A DNA stretch of 64,000 nucleotides from Nothophaeocryptopus gaeumannii (Eukaryota > Ascomycota > Dothideomycetes > Mycosphaerellales > Mycosphaerellaceae). Every line of letters begins with the position of its first letter. The first letter of the stretch is position 1. Positions 18,404 to 29,825 of this stretch are shown piece after piece. The stretch is from NCBI GenBank assembly GCA_031771865.1, contig JASISA010000042.1, positions 923,501 to 987,500 on the forward strand. The letters are read 5' to 3'. Made by a program: the position numbers and the translations under genes. The notes beneath the pieces are model-generated. The model saw only the letters and a program-made list of their open reading frames with translations, made no database searches and was not told the origin of the DNA.

Positions 18404-20045
18404 ATGGTTGTTGTTCCGTTTGGCTTTTCCGTTGGGGACTGCATCGGCACCATCGGCGTCATTCTGAAGATAGTAAAAGCTCTGGAGAAGAGTCATGGAT
18501 CCAGAGCTCAGTACCAGAAGCTCCTTGCCCGTTTGAATGGTTTGGAGAAGGCATTAGAGCCTTATAAAGATGTCAAGTGGCTGGATGAAGAGACCGACAA
18601 AGAATTGCAACAACTCACCGGAACCCTCAAGGCACGCGTCGATGAATTCAAGGTCAAGATTGAGAAGTACCATCCATCTCTGCAGGAAGGTGGCTCATCC
18701 AACTGGGCCAAAGATACCGTGCAAAAAATTCAGTTTGCTCTGTCGGACAAGGATGTAGCGAGTTTCCAGATTGACGTCCTGTCCTACCTTGGAGATATTC
18801 AATTGTTCCTGCAAGGCGTCGAAACGTACGTGAGCTCATGCACCAGTATGTCAGTCCAGGAAAGCTGACTTTGCAACAGAACTGTCGTTGTGAAGAAGCT
18901 GGATCAAATTCGGCAGCACTTGATAGCCAATGGAGCCACCTTGGACGAGTCCTACGCTTTGCAGATCTCCTTGAACCAGGCATGCATAGTGTTTTTCTCC
19001 GAATTCTATAGTTTCCTGAAAGCTATGGTCAGCATGTTCCTACCGAATTCAATACGCATAGATGGGATTCCGCAGCATATTCGGTTTCCGGAGTTTCTCA
19101 CCCTGCAAGACGCGTGTGGCGAGGAGTTCCCTATATATCTGAAGCTGACGGGCTGTTGGCAGGTCAGTGTTCGGCGATATAGTTCCAGTAATTTACTGAC
19201 CAATGCTAGGCATTCTATGAGAAGCTCAACGACAAGTTTCAAGCTAAGCCTGGGCGGCAAGCAGTGATAGACAGAAATTACAAGCTTCTGGACTCCTCTT
19301 CGCCTGGAAGTTGGACCGATGTGGATACCGAAGGGACGTACGAGGATGTCTGCAAATCTGGCCTCAGATGGGATCAAGCTATGGTGTTCCCCCGGGATCA
19401 GGAGCTCGAAGCTGGCTGTCCAAAATGCGGGCGAGAGGAAGAGCAGAACGTCAATCCTGCCAAAATCGAATGGTATGTTATTGTCGACGCGCATTGAAGG
19501 CATCAGACTGATACGGAAGCCGAAAGTCCCAACCCCAACTGTGGCCTCACATACAGCAGAGCGTCTGACACATATCCTGAAATTCTGGCATATCCATCGC
19601 ATTTCCAGATGCCTGAGGTGGTTGCCACGGTTCGCGACATGTTGGCCAGTGAAATCGATGACCTCCCGGATGCTTCCGCAACAGAGCCTGCCGAGAGGCA
19701 ATTCGGTGACGTCCAGTGCCAGGAAGAGGTCCACGAGGAGGACTCAGAGGCGCCAATCATTACGATTGTCGACGAGCATATCAGGGTCGAGGACTTCGTC
19801 AATGTTTATCTTGCTAAGTCACCTCCAGTCCATCTTCGAGCTCTATCAGGGAACTGGTACATGGTCCCGTGGCCAGTGTTCCAGTCCAGAGATGTAAGTA
19901 GGCTGGTCAAAGTGTTCCGATCAAGACTGACAACACTTCGCAGCGTCTACGATACATTGTCGAGCAGTTCTGCGAGGTAAATGGCTCGACAGACTTCGTT
20001 CTGCGAGATTGGAACTTCAAGAATGAGATCGACAAGAGCAATTAG
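18404..20045 (+). CDS. Fungal ubiquitin-like (ULD-type) domain protein
   Basis: Five-exon model: 18404-18825, 18880-19162, 19210-19472, 19557-19893, 19944-20045 (about 468 residues). Introns are 54, 47, 84 and 50 nt; the last has a perfect GTAAGT...CTGAC...CGCAG. The third acceptor is least certain (19526 is an alternative). The N-terminus MVVVPFGFSVGDCIGTIG begins a helical region found in a large fungal family. The middle (FPEFLTLQDACGEEFPIYLKLTGCWQ, then FYEKLNDKFQ) matches the fungal ubiquitin-like domain that follows such regions. The C-terminus has YMVPWPVFQ. Related proteins occur in many copies per genome and are often placed near NLR-type signalling, but the function is unknown. The next gene starts only 21 bp after the stop. 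Confidence 0.65.
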
Positions 20046-20066
20046 AGAGATAGCGTTTACTTTGGC

Positions 20067-20824
20067 ATGACTGTCGAGATGGTGGCAAGGGGCGGAGTCC
20101 ATACCTCAGGTACCTCAGGCGCTTGGGCGTCGGTTGCTTGGGTAGGAGGCGTTGGAGGCGGCACGCGGAAGGGCCAAGCCTCCGGCCCCACTTCACTGCC
20201 TTGTCAGATGTGTCACCAGCCTTTTGTCAACTCGCGCGCCTTGGGCAACCACACAGCTTCTCATCTGCGCCATGTTCCGTGCCCGACGGCTTGCAACATT
20301 TGTAAGGTATCATAGGACTAGTGCAGCATTGTAACAATGTCAGTCGAAACCAGAACTTGCCTACCTCTGAAGCAGCGGTAAGGGCACCATAGGTCGTAAC
20401 AACATGCCAGCGGCCGTCGTGACTAACTACAGACCAGGACATCACCTGTACGCGAGCGATAGCCTCATCGACACAAAGTGCCTGCGTTGAGCAAAGTGCA
20501 TAAAGTACGACCCCTACGATCCGACAGCAGATGTACGAGCAGCACTGCAGATCGCATCACGAGCATCACACACCAACACCTGAGCACGGGGAATGCACGA
20601 AGCGACGCACGCTCACCCTGCAAGAGAAAGACTCATGGCTACCAGAGTGGCTTCAAACTAGGCTTGGAGGGACTCAGGCATCTGAGCGCGTTAAGAGACC
20701 CTCATTGAGAGGCTGGTGGGTGTGCTGTTCATGCCGCAATACCATTAATCCAACTTTATGCGGAAATCGATGCACCGTATGTGGACATATCAAGTGCGCA
20801 ACATGCTACGTCTATCAGAAATAA
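20067..20824 (+). CDS. Small C2H2 / RanBP2-like zinc-finger protein (tentative)
   Basis: Exon 1 (20067-20306) encodes a clear C2H2 finger, CQMCHQPFVNSRALGNHTASH, and the first Cys pair of a second finger (CNIC). The last exon (20528-20824) begins with QMYEQHCRSHH, the His pair of that finger. It ends with WWVCCSCRNTINP and CTVCGHIKCATC, a RanBP2-like zinc ribbon. Direct joining leaves the second finger too short. A 15-nt microexon at 20433-20447, after a strong GACTAAC...TACAG acceptor, would give C-x2-C-x11-H-x3-H. The start is doubtful because it lies 21 bp after the previous stop and the first 40 residues are Gly/Val rich. The gene could be a decaying copy. Confidence 0.4.
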
Positions 20825-21985
20825 GCGCCTGAGGGGATTCGAGGAAATGCAAAAACCATCTACGATGCCAACACTGCGTAAATTTCACTCCGCGATGTTG
20901 CCCGTTCGCGGTCGCCGCATGGATGCATCAGCGAACCTCATCAGTGCTTTTGGACCTTCCTCGCAACAAGGTGTCTGTGCGTTATGGCGACACATTGGAA
21001 GCAAAACTTGATATGAGAAGGCCTCGAAGTATTGAATGCTGAAGCGGCGGTGCTAAGACCGACTTATGTTCTTGATTCGCAACAGCACCCCAGCTTACAA
21101 CTCACGTCATGACGATGGAGAGGATGCACAAATCTCAATCCACACTTGTCGACTCCGCAACACAAGAAGTCGTTCATTGACGCTCCGAGGGCTTTGGCAG
21201 CATTTAGCACAGCTGAAGAAATGCAAGTCCTGATGTAGGCTCGCGAAGAGCTTCAAATAAAAGCATCCGCGGCTGTCGGTTGATATATCTCGTGCCCTAC
21301 CTGTCACTCCGAACTGTGGTCGCCCTCCTCCATACCATTGGTCCTCTACTTCACTTCACTAACGGATGGCCGCATATTGCCCTACTCCCTCAATCTCAAC
21401 ATCAACATAGGGCTCTCTTCCACCTCACCCTCACATCGACTCATTTGTCGGGGCCTTTCGCGATGTGCAGTCATCAAGCAGCCATTGATAAGCGAACCCG
21501 ACCAAACCCTTCGGAACCAAGCCGTTGGGAGCGGGATCGAGGATCCAGGAAGTCGACGTAGGGCTATCTCTGACAACCTCACTCACACACTTCCCGACTA
21601 CACCGCAAATCACGGAAACATCCAAAGTTTTGGGGGTTTTGGCGATTGCGACTGGATACCGACCAACGATGAACTAACGGATGGACGCATTTTGTGGATT
21701 TCCCAGACCCACGTTGGTGAGGTAGGGCTTCGACGATTTCAGGAGGCTTCGAGATTGACGGATTGAGGTAGTGGCATAGGGCAGAAGCGTATTCGATAAT
21801 GCGACGTATATACATACGCAAAGTGCATCCCGGCGAGAGGAGGACAAGTGGGATCTACACCACCGAAGGCAAGGCAAGGTAGGGTATGCATGCTTCTGTT
21901 TCAATCTATGAACAATAATACTACAAACAACCTCTTCGCACTCGCCACTCGCTCACAAGCGAATCAATACACTCGCCTAATTATT
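20825..21985. other. Intergenic, no gene recognised
   Basis: About 1.16 kb between two converging genes. Open frames here are short and lack features. A 21-bp imperfect direct repeat is noted separately. It should contain two 3' UTRs. Confidence 0.45.
21359..21694. repeat. Pair of 21-bp imperfect direct repeats
   Basis: 21359-21379 and 21674-21694 share 19 of 21 bases (CTAACGGATGG, one mismatch, CGCAT, one mismatch, TTG). They are about 300 bp apart in noncoding DNA. The origin is unknown and chance is possible. Confidence 0.4.
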
Positions 21986-24900
21986 TCACAGCACCCTACC
22001 AGCAGTGGCCGCGGTACTGCGATCCTTAGTCTGCGTCTTCTTGAGACCCTTGCCGGCTTGAATCTGTGCCATGAGCCCACCGCGGTCTGCCACCCCACCC
22101 GCAGGAGGCGCAGGAGGTAAGTCTGAGCCTGAGGGTAAGCCAGGAGCAGGCGGTGGTCCAGGCGGTGGCGGTGGTGCGCCTCCAGAAGGCATAGGAGGTG
22201 GCGGTGGAGCGCTACTGCTAGGCATAGGCGGAGGTGGAGGCGGAGGCGCACCACCAGAAGGCATGGGTGGTGCTGGCGGTGGGCTTGCAATGCGCTCAGA
22301 GTTTGGTGCTGGAGAACCTGGTCCCGACTTGGGACTATCCATTGCAGAGAGCGGGCGAGGGGGCGCCATCGTACCAAAGAGGATCGATGCGAGCTGTTTC
22401 GCGCTTCCGCCTTGAGGCTTGTCTTCCTCGTCGCTTTCATCTTCGTCACTGGAGTCGAGCACAGACCAATCATCTTCGTCCGCTGGCTTTGAGCGTGACC
22501 GGCTTGACGCTGGCGCTGGGTCTGGCAGGGCTTGCTGTTGCTTAGACAGATCCTGCTGGGTAAGACGGTGGAATGGATTGGTGTCAACCTTCTTCTCGGC
22601 CTCAGGCGAAGCCAATCCAGCTGTGGTGCCGACCGAGGCAGGTTGCTGGCCCATACTACGAAAAAACGGATTCTTCGACTGCTCGGGTGGACTTGTCACA
22701 GATGCGGCTGGGCTCGTAACGGTTTCTGGCATCGGCGGTGGCGGTGGAGGTGGTGCGGTAGCATCAGGCAACGGTGGTGCTGGAGGCGGCGAAGAGACAG
22801 GCTCTTGGACCTTGGGCAGCTCCATGCTATGAGCCGGCGTGCTCTCGGTCGGCGTAATCTGTCGCGTGTCCTCGTCATCGTCGCTGGAGTCTTCATCACC
22901 CATGTTCTCAAGCTGAAGTCGAAGCTGTCTTTCTCGCTCTTTGGCAGCTTCAATCTCGGCTCGTTGCGCAGCCAAGCGGGCTTCTTTGTCGGCGGCCTCT
23001 TTCTTTGCAGCCTCGCGTCGCTTTTTCTCTTCTGCCTTCTTGACCTTCCCGGCCTTGACTTGCTCTTCAAGGGCGCGCAAAGATGCCTCAGCCTCTTCAC
23101 GCTGCTTTTGGAGCTCACGCTCTTGACGCGCTTCCTCGTTCCTGCACTTCTGTCAGCATTGGCACCTATTATTTGCAACTCAGCAACGTACTCCAGATCT
23201 TTCGTCTCCTGCGCCATAGCAGTCTCTTGCTCCCTAAGCGCCTGCTCCTTGATCTGTTGTTGCGCCGCCTTGGCCTCTTGCTTAGATTGAGCCTGAGAAT
23301 CGCTCTGGATGCTCTCGCTTCTATGCTTGCGAGGCGGTGGCGGCTTGGGCTTGCCACCGGCAGCTGCTGGTGACGGTGGAGCTATTGACTCGCCATCAAT
23401 TCTGGCCCTGCGCTCTTGTTCACGTCGGGCATCCTCTTCCTCCGCTGCCCGAAGCTTGTCTTCTCGTGCCTTGCGCTCACGTTCAGCGCGCTGAGCAGCA
23501 CTCTCACCGCCACTCTTACCCGGTGCCTTGATACCAAGTGCGGCGAGACGCTCAGCCATACGCTGCTCGGCTTGCTGCTTGATGAAAGCCGCGCGCTCTT
23601 CTGCGGTCTTGTAGCTAGAGTAGGAGGACCCGGTAGTGGCAGGCGACGAGACGCTGGGCCGTGTAGACGCTGGGCTTTCAGTACGAGTCGCCGGTGTGCT
23701 CGCTCGACTGCTGTCATCCTCAACAGGCTTGGCTCGCGGTTGGACCTTTTCCTCGTTGCGAACGCGGGCAGACCTTGAGCTTCGCTGCAGGTCGAAAATA
23801 AAGTCCTTGACCTCGTCTTCCACGCCAAGACCATCTTCCCATCTTCGCCGCTCGTGCTCATCAGATGCACTCTCCGCGCCCTCCTTCAAGCTAGATTCGA
23901 GACCCTTGCTGTACTCGGTAACGCTCTCCTCAACATCACGCACCATCTTCTCGTTATCTTCGCGTTCTCTCGAAACTCGCTTGTTTTCTTCTTCCAGTCG
24001 CTGAGCAGCAGCACTGCCATCATCACCAATGTCGACCTTCTTGCCCGAAAGAGCCGCAGAACGTTGCTGCATCATGGCCTTTGCTCTCGCCTTCAAACGA
24101 TCACTCTCTGTTACAGCGCCTCCTGGTCCAGTTCCAACAATGGCCTGCGCCGATGACGGGTTTGCCTTGGCGTCCTTCAACCGGAACAACTCAAGCTGCG
24201 CTTCCGCGATAGCACGCTCGCAGCGCCTGACATGGCTCGCCAACTCCGGTAACCGATCTTGCATAGTACGCAGTTGCCGTTGCAAAGCGCGCCTTTCAGC
24301 ATCCGAATCGCCTGTTTTAAATGCGCTGTTTGGATGTGTGTCAATGTCCTCTTGTATCCGACGAACACGTCTGAACAACTCTTCCGCCTCCTTCCGGTCT
24401 TTCCGATCCAGTGCATCCTCCTCGTCCGCGTTGCTCTCGTCTTCGAAGTCCATTGCATCCAACAAGACTTGCTTCTCGCGTATAGTTTTCTTCAATTGGT
24501 CGATGCTCATGTCGTCTGCAGTGGCACTGCTCGAATCGCTCATTGCCGGGGAAGAGTCCCTACCTCTTTCGCCCATTCTACGTCTGGCAGAAGAGCGGTA
24601 TCCGACCTCGTCATCGTTGTTTTTGAACACAGTTGCGTCTTTTCGTCCTCCTCCGCCAGGTGTTCCATTGGCGTGGAAAGAACGCGTCTTCAAGTAGCTG
24701 ACGCCTGTCTTTTGCGGTTGAAGGAAAGCACCAGATGACTTTCTCTGCTCGGCATCGCTGTGGAGCAGACCCTTCATTGCATCGATGCTGTTGTTGATGT
24801 TCCGCGTCGAAGGCGGGATGAGCTCAGGCGGGAGCTGGTTCGGTACTGGGTACCCGTTCAATTTTCGGTAAATCAAGTGCATGGCTACGGCGAATTCGTC

Positions 24901-26445
24901 GAGGTTGAGTCGGCCCTTATTGTGAGGATCGCTAAGAGTCCAAACGCGCTCCAAGTCGGGTTTGTCGAGACCAGACTGGCCAAAGATCTCGATAGCCTGA
25001 CTTCCTGTGATGTAGCCCTTGCCAAAGCCGTCCCAAGCTTTAAACATGTCATCATAGATCTTCTTCTCATCCTTCGTGACAGCCCACGGAACAGTCGCGT
25101 TTCCTCGCAACCCTTGAGAACTGAAACCAGCTTCTCTACCTGGCTGCGGCATCATCTGCTGCTGTAGAGCCTGCAGATTGGGTAACCCAGCTGCCGGAGC
25201 ATTTACCAATCCCCACTGTCCTGGTCGTCCTGTTGGTTGCGCGTTCAATGGAGCAGCCGTTGGATACCCTGTCTGCTGTGGAGCGAGACCAGAACTGAAT
25301 CCAGTAGGCATTGGAGGCATCGGCGGGCGAGGTCCAGTGTATCCTTGAGCTTGTGGCATGCCACCCGAATAGCCAGTAGCTTGCGGTTGCATGCCAGTTG
25401 GCTGAAGTTGCTGAAATCCTGTCGGCTGCGGTGCTAGACCTTGGAAAGCTCCTGTTGGCTGGGCTGTAAGTTGGCTCAGCAGCTGGGTATTGTTTGGGTT
25501 TTGCGCCTGTGGCTGCTGGATCTTTGGCGGCTCATTGAAGTTGGGCGCATTCGACCGTGGAGGCTCGGATGCAGAGGCATCGTCGACTGCGAAGGAGATG
25601 ATGTCGACCATGCTCGACACTTCGTTCCTGACCTTCTCCGGCAGGGACTGCGGCAACGTCTTTCCGGTCAAGCTTATGTTGCAGAGGTACATGGACAATG
25701 CAAACTCGGGAAACAGCAGTTGCCCCGATTTGGTGGTGTCTGACAGTGTCCATATCTGCGCCAAGCTATTGCCATCCAGCTTGCTCCTGAGCAAAATGTC
25801 CTTCGCCTTCTCTCCGCTCAGTGCCTGCTCGCCTCCTGTTGCGCTCTTGAACAGCTGCTCGAACTTGGCCTGATCCTGCGCGGTGATGAAGCTCAGTCGA
25901 ATGTTTGGGATCTTGCTGCCTGACTTCGGGGCAGATGTTGTCGGCGCTGATTGAGGAGCCGAAGCGCGGAACGAGTCGGCCATAGCGTTACTGGTCATGC
26001 CAGTAGGTTGAGGCATCACTGGCTGAGGCGGAGCGCTCTGCTGGAAACCAGTGGGCTGCGGTTGCTGCACATTGATCTGCGGAGCCTGAGGCTGCTGCTG
26101 AAAGCCTGTCGGCTGAGGTTGCTGATATCCAGTAGGCTGCGGTTGTTGGAAGCCCGTCGGTTGTTGGAAGCCTGTCGGTTGAGGCTGCTGCTGAAACCCG
26201 GTATACGACGGCTGCTGAAAAGACTGCTGTTGCTGCTGCTGCCCTGGAAAGCCCGTCGCCTGCGGTTGCAAGCCGCCAGCAGGATATCCGGTATACTGCT
26301 GTTGTAGAGGCGCTTGGCCGAAGCCCGCAGGCTGCTGCTGCTGGCCATATTGCGGTTGCTGTCCAAATTGCTGCTGGCCATACTGCGGCGCGCCTGGGCG
26401 AGCACTGTTTGTGCCGCCCAGATATGAATTCGATCCAGAGAACAT
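21986..26445 (-). CDS. PAN1: Actin cytoskeleton-regulatory complex protein Pan1
   Basis: Two exons, 23192-26445 and 21986-23141, give 1469 residues. The 50-nt intron (GTACGT...GCTGAC...GTGCAG, phase 2) joins KDLE to NEEARQEREL and keeps the coiled coil in frame. Order of parts: Gln-rich N-terminus with many QPTGF repeats; EH domain 1 near 185-280; more QPTG repeats; EH domain 2 near 453-545 (calcium-loop-like WTLSDPHNKGRLNLDEF); a long charged coiled coil (about 660-1190); then poly-Pro blocks and a short basic WH2-like end, QIQAGKGLKK. This is the Pan1 layout. Known role: endocytic coat scaffold that activates Arp2/3 at cortical actin patches with End3 and Sla1. ATG 26445 is the first start. 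Confidence 0.93.
26040..26330 (-). repeat. Pan1 N-terminal QPTGF / poly-Gln coding repeats
   Basis: Repeated units encoding QPTGFQQPQ, with CAG/CAA runs. They are internal to PAN1 and match repeats that bind End3-type EH domains in the yeast system. Confidence 0.8.
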
Positions 26446-27001
26446 TGCCGTGACTCCACGCTATGCGGGCGATTCAGAAGACATGAGGAGAGTCGTGGTT
26501 GCACGGGGGAGTGAGAAAGGTCGAGAGCTGCGGCGATCCCGGTTCCACGGAAGAGCCAAGGCCATCCCGCAGCCCATGCTCGTGAAACGTCATCACCAGC
26601 CTCACTGCACTCCACGACATCCTTTCATAAGACACCACGCATCTCTCGATGTATCGGCCTTGGGAAGTGCACGTCTCCCGCCATAAGCCGGTTGTGCTCA
26701 TCCACGCCATGCACAGTTGACAAGCATGTTGAACCAGGTCGCACAGGCGCGTGCTTCGGTTGCACAGACCGCGCGAGCTCGTGTACGCGTCGACGACGAC
26801 CTTCTCGGTGACATCGGAAATACACTCACATGGGAGCTCAGGTTGTAGAGCGAGCGATAGCAAAGAGACGAACTCGAAGATGACACGTTGACTTCCGTCT
26901 AGCAATTGTCTATCATCTCATCCTAGCTAAGCTACCACTGTACATCTGTCCCGAAGGACTTCTACCCTCAAACTGCCGTCACATGTTCGCAGGATCTGCC
27001 G
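26446..27001. other. Intergenic, promoter of PAN1
   Basis: About 555 bp between two minus-strand genes. It should hold the PAN1 promoter. No gene is recognised. Confidence 0.5.
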
Positions 27002-28162
27002 TCATGTCTTCTCCTTTCCCGTCTCCAAGACCATCGCAGCCCACCGATGGAGCTCCAGAACCTCTGGTGCGAGGCTGTCTAACTCAAGACACATCAGTCC
27101 GTCAACGTTCCCGTCACCGAGCAAACGCTTCACCCTTGCGCTTGCGATGCACCAGCCCTCTTTCCATGCGCCACCGAGATGTCTCCAAGCTCTCTGCGCC
27201 TCGAGCGCGACTGTCTGGTCGAAATTGGGCGGGCGTAACTGCTTCCAGATGTGCGGATACATGTAGTAATAGAACAAACCCTTGCCTCTTAGATTGTCAG
27301 TACGCAACAAGGAGAGCGCGTGTGATGAGTAGATGTACTGACCTGTCGCGTCCAGGATATCCGCCAATAGTCGTAAACGAGCGGCCTGTTGTTTACCGTC
27401 CATGCGTCGAATCTGAGCATAATCTGCATGTGCGAAGTTGCCGTACATCATCTTGCTGTCATATTCAAAGGGGAGTGGCAGTACGCGCAGAAGCTTCTCG
27501 TCTTGTGTTAAATCCTCCTCGGCCGGCGGCTCACATGCCTGCATCCGCACTGCTGCAAGGAAAGCGTCCTCGTCAAAGTCGATTTCGGAATATTTTGCGA
27601 CTGCGAGCTCAACATGAAGGTGATATTCGACCCATTCGTCTGCAAAGCCAGCGTCCTGAAAGATAGTCTCTGCTGCAATAGTCTTCCTGCGCGATGCATC
27701 TTGCAGGTCTTGGGCTTTCTCTTCCCAGAAGTTTCTCTGCTCTGTCCAGAAGGCTTTGCTTTCCTCCTTCGCGTATGGTTTGTCGTAATGTTGAGCATAG
27801 AGCTCGGCCGCCGTGTCTTTGTATCTCTTTTTAGTGTTGCCGCTGTTAATGCGCGAGAAGCGACGCTTGTCTAAGATTGGCTCTGCGTGGTGTACAAACA
27901 TATTTCGCCCCGTGCTGGTGAAGTTATTCGCCGCTTTCGTGAGCTCTGCATCTAGGCGGCAAGGGTGGTGCTTCCATCGCGTCCTCAACTGCGACACATT
28001 GAGCACAGCTTTGGGCCGGCAAGCGTCATTGCTGTGCGCTTTCTCGTGCGTGGGAAAGGCCTTTCTCTGCGATGGTCTGTGAAGTAAGTGCCTTGCAGGC
28101 GTCTTTACCTCCAGAAGGAGTCGTGTCGGTGGTGATCTGTAAAGAGAGCGCTGGGCTGGCAT
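27002..28162 (-). CDS. Uncharacterised protein, possible mitochondrial presequence
   Basis: The frame is open from ATG 28162 to the stop at 27002 (386 residues). It seems to include a 57-nt intron at 27286-27342 with GTCAGT donor, TACTGAC branch and an AG end. Removing it keeps the frame and gives 367 residues with DATG joined to KGLFYYYMYPHIWKQ. The N-terminus is rich in Arg, Ser and Leu and poor in acid, as in mitochondrial presequences. The rest is helical and charged, with AYAKEESKAFWTEQRNFWEEKAQ. I do not recognise the family. A second open frame on the same strand (28026-28487) overlaps the 5' end and may belong to an upstream exon, so the start is uncertain. Confidence 0.55.
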   Translation of the reverse strand: MPAQRSLYRSPPTRLLLEVKTPARHLLHRPSQRKAFPTHEKAHSNDACRPKAVLNVSQLRTRWKHHPCRLDAELTKAANNFTSTGRNMFVHHAEPILDKRRFSRINSGNTKKRYKDTAAELYAQHYDKPYAKEESKAFWTEQRNFWEEKAQDLQDASRRKTIAAETIFQDAGFADEWVEYHLHVELAVAKYSEIDFDEDAFLAAVRMQACEPPAEEDLTQDEKLLRVLPLPFEYDSKMMYGNFAHADYAQIRRMDGKQQAARLRLLADILDATGQYIYSSHALSLLRTDNLRGKGLFYYYMYPHIWKQLRPPNFDQTVALEAQRAWRHLGGAWKEGWCIASARVKRLLGDGNVDGLMCLELDSLAPEVLELHRWAAMVLETGKEKT

Positions 28163-28850
28163 CTCCGTCCTCTACGATGGTCTGAAAAGGAGTCTGTGAA
28201 GCCTTGTTCTGCGATGCGTTGTACTGTGACAGGTTGGTCTGGTCTTTCTGTGATAGCGAGTCCCTAGAAGACTGGTCTGCGATGATGCCCGGGAGATTGC
28301 GCCGAACAGTGTTTGCTTGTTCATTCAAACACGCGCGCTGCGCGGGCTTGTCCATTGTGTCCGACATGTGGTCAGACTCGTGCTTGACAGTAATCACGGT
28401 GCGAGAGATAGGGTAGTGCGTGAAGCTGGGCAAAAAGTACTTCAACTTCTGTTCGGGAGGCAGCAGAAGTAGAAGGTCGTCCGCCAACTGGCGGGACTTC
28501 CCGGGCGACTTTCACATGCCACTTCTTAGAAGTCGGGAAGGCGTGACCGTTTTCCTCCAAAGCTGTTTCAGGTCAGCAGAAACGAAACATAAAAGAAGCT
28601 ACCGTTCTGTCGAAGAGTGACGCTTTGTTGTCTTGTCCTTCATTCTCCTCATTTCATTCATGCTGCTCTAGTGATCCATGGGTATCGTGCGCAAGAACTC
28701 TGCTTGCTTTTCGCCATCCAAGAACGCCAGTATCGTCCCAATGCGAAAGGAGTATCCCGATGAACGCCCTCGCTATGCTCTGTAATCATGCAGCCAATCC
28801 AATTGCGCGCCCTTCATCTTGGGCGCACTCCCCAAAAGCTTGCAAGTAGC
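28163..28850. other. Intergenic or unresolved 5' exon region
   Basis: About 690 bp. A minus-strand open frame from roughly 28530 to 28026 runs through PPEQKLKYFLPSFTHYPISR and a Ser/Gln/Thr-rich part, with its first ATG at 28366. It could be a 5' exon of the gene above or chance. The rest should be the RPB11 3' flank. Confidence 0.35.
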
Positions 28851-29475
28851 TTATAGATCGGCACCAGCGCCCGCAATCTTCTTCAACTCCCACTCCTTCG
28901 TGAACTCCTGATCCAGCTGCTGTAGCTCGCCGACCAAGTCCTTGCACGCCTGAACAACTGCATCCTTCGGGGTCACTTCGCCATCGGTCTGGACGCGGAG
29001 CTTGAAGGTCGCGAAGAGAGGGTGAGGGACTTGGTAGCCGGCGAAGAGGACGTGTTCGGATTTGGCGAGCTTCGCGCGCAAGAGGTTTCCGAGCGTATGA
29101 TCCTCCTTGTTGAAGGTGAACATCGAGGCATTTGGAACACCCGTGCAAATTATCAGCAAAAGACAGGGCGGTAAGGCTGTGTTATCAGCTTACGAGTCTC
29201 TGGCTCCACCTCGACCTTCTTCTCGCCATCGCCCAAGATGAAGGACTCGTATCTTTCATGAACGTCAGCCGTCGCATCGGTTTTGGTACCCACATTGCCG
29301 TGAACACGAGGATCATGAGACATAGGCAGTCGATTGGCGAAGCTATTCGCGCCCATGACAGGGTGGATCCCACCGGTGAGGGCGAGTTGCGAGCGATCCG
29401 TCATGGTGGTTCTGTACAATGGCCGGGCAATGTGTGTTTGGGGTGCTGTTGAGCATACCTGTCTGGAGCGTTCAT
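28851..29475 (-). CDS. RPB11: RNA polymerase II subunit RPB11
   Basis: Three exons: 29459-29475, 29194-29252 and 28851-29140, giving 121 residues against 120 in yeast. MNAPDR joins YESFILGDGEKKVEVEPETR over a 206-nt intron (GTATGC...CATGAAAG). VPNASMFTFNKEDHTLGNLLR follows, the hallmark of the RPB11/RPC19 dimerisation fold. The second intron (29141-29193) begins GTAAGC and has a GCTGAT branch site, but there is no AG before the required exon start; it would end in CGG. Known role: pairs with Rpb3 to nucleate assembly of RNA polymerase II, and is essential. The product call is firm. The splice site is the oddity and is discussed under findings. Confidence 0.9.
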
Positions 29476-29825
29476 TTTGAAGCTCTGTAGTGTCGCGACA
29501 CGACCGTTGCGGGGCGAGAAATAGACGTTGAGTGGATGTAGGGGATGCAGTTGGTAGAAATGTGAAGGTGGAAGTCGCGTCTGGGGAAGTCGTGAAGTCG
29601 TGAGGCTCAAAGCAGTTGCGGAAGGAGCAAGCCGGTGTGTGCCTGAGGCCAATCGGAAATGCTGGGTTCTGTTCTGGATCTGAGACGTCAGCTGTCATCA
29701 CCTCTTGAATGATGATGGGTTATACCAGGCCGATGTCGCTGAGTGATCCTGAATTGGAAAAGAAGCTCGAACTGTTCAGAGGTTTCGTGTCACAAGAAGC
29801 GAGCGACTGCACGTGAAGACCGAAA
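29476..29825. promoter_or_regulatory. Divergent promoter region RPB11 / nitronate monooxygenase
   Basis: 350 bp between two divergent starts. It must hold both promoters. No TATA box was identified. Confidence 0.55.

Noticed and set aside
19006..19734. Minus-strand frame of 242 codons
   Set aside because: It is antisense to the five-exon ubiquitin-like-domain gene, whose splice sites and protein features are good.
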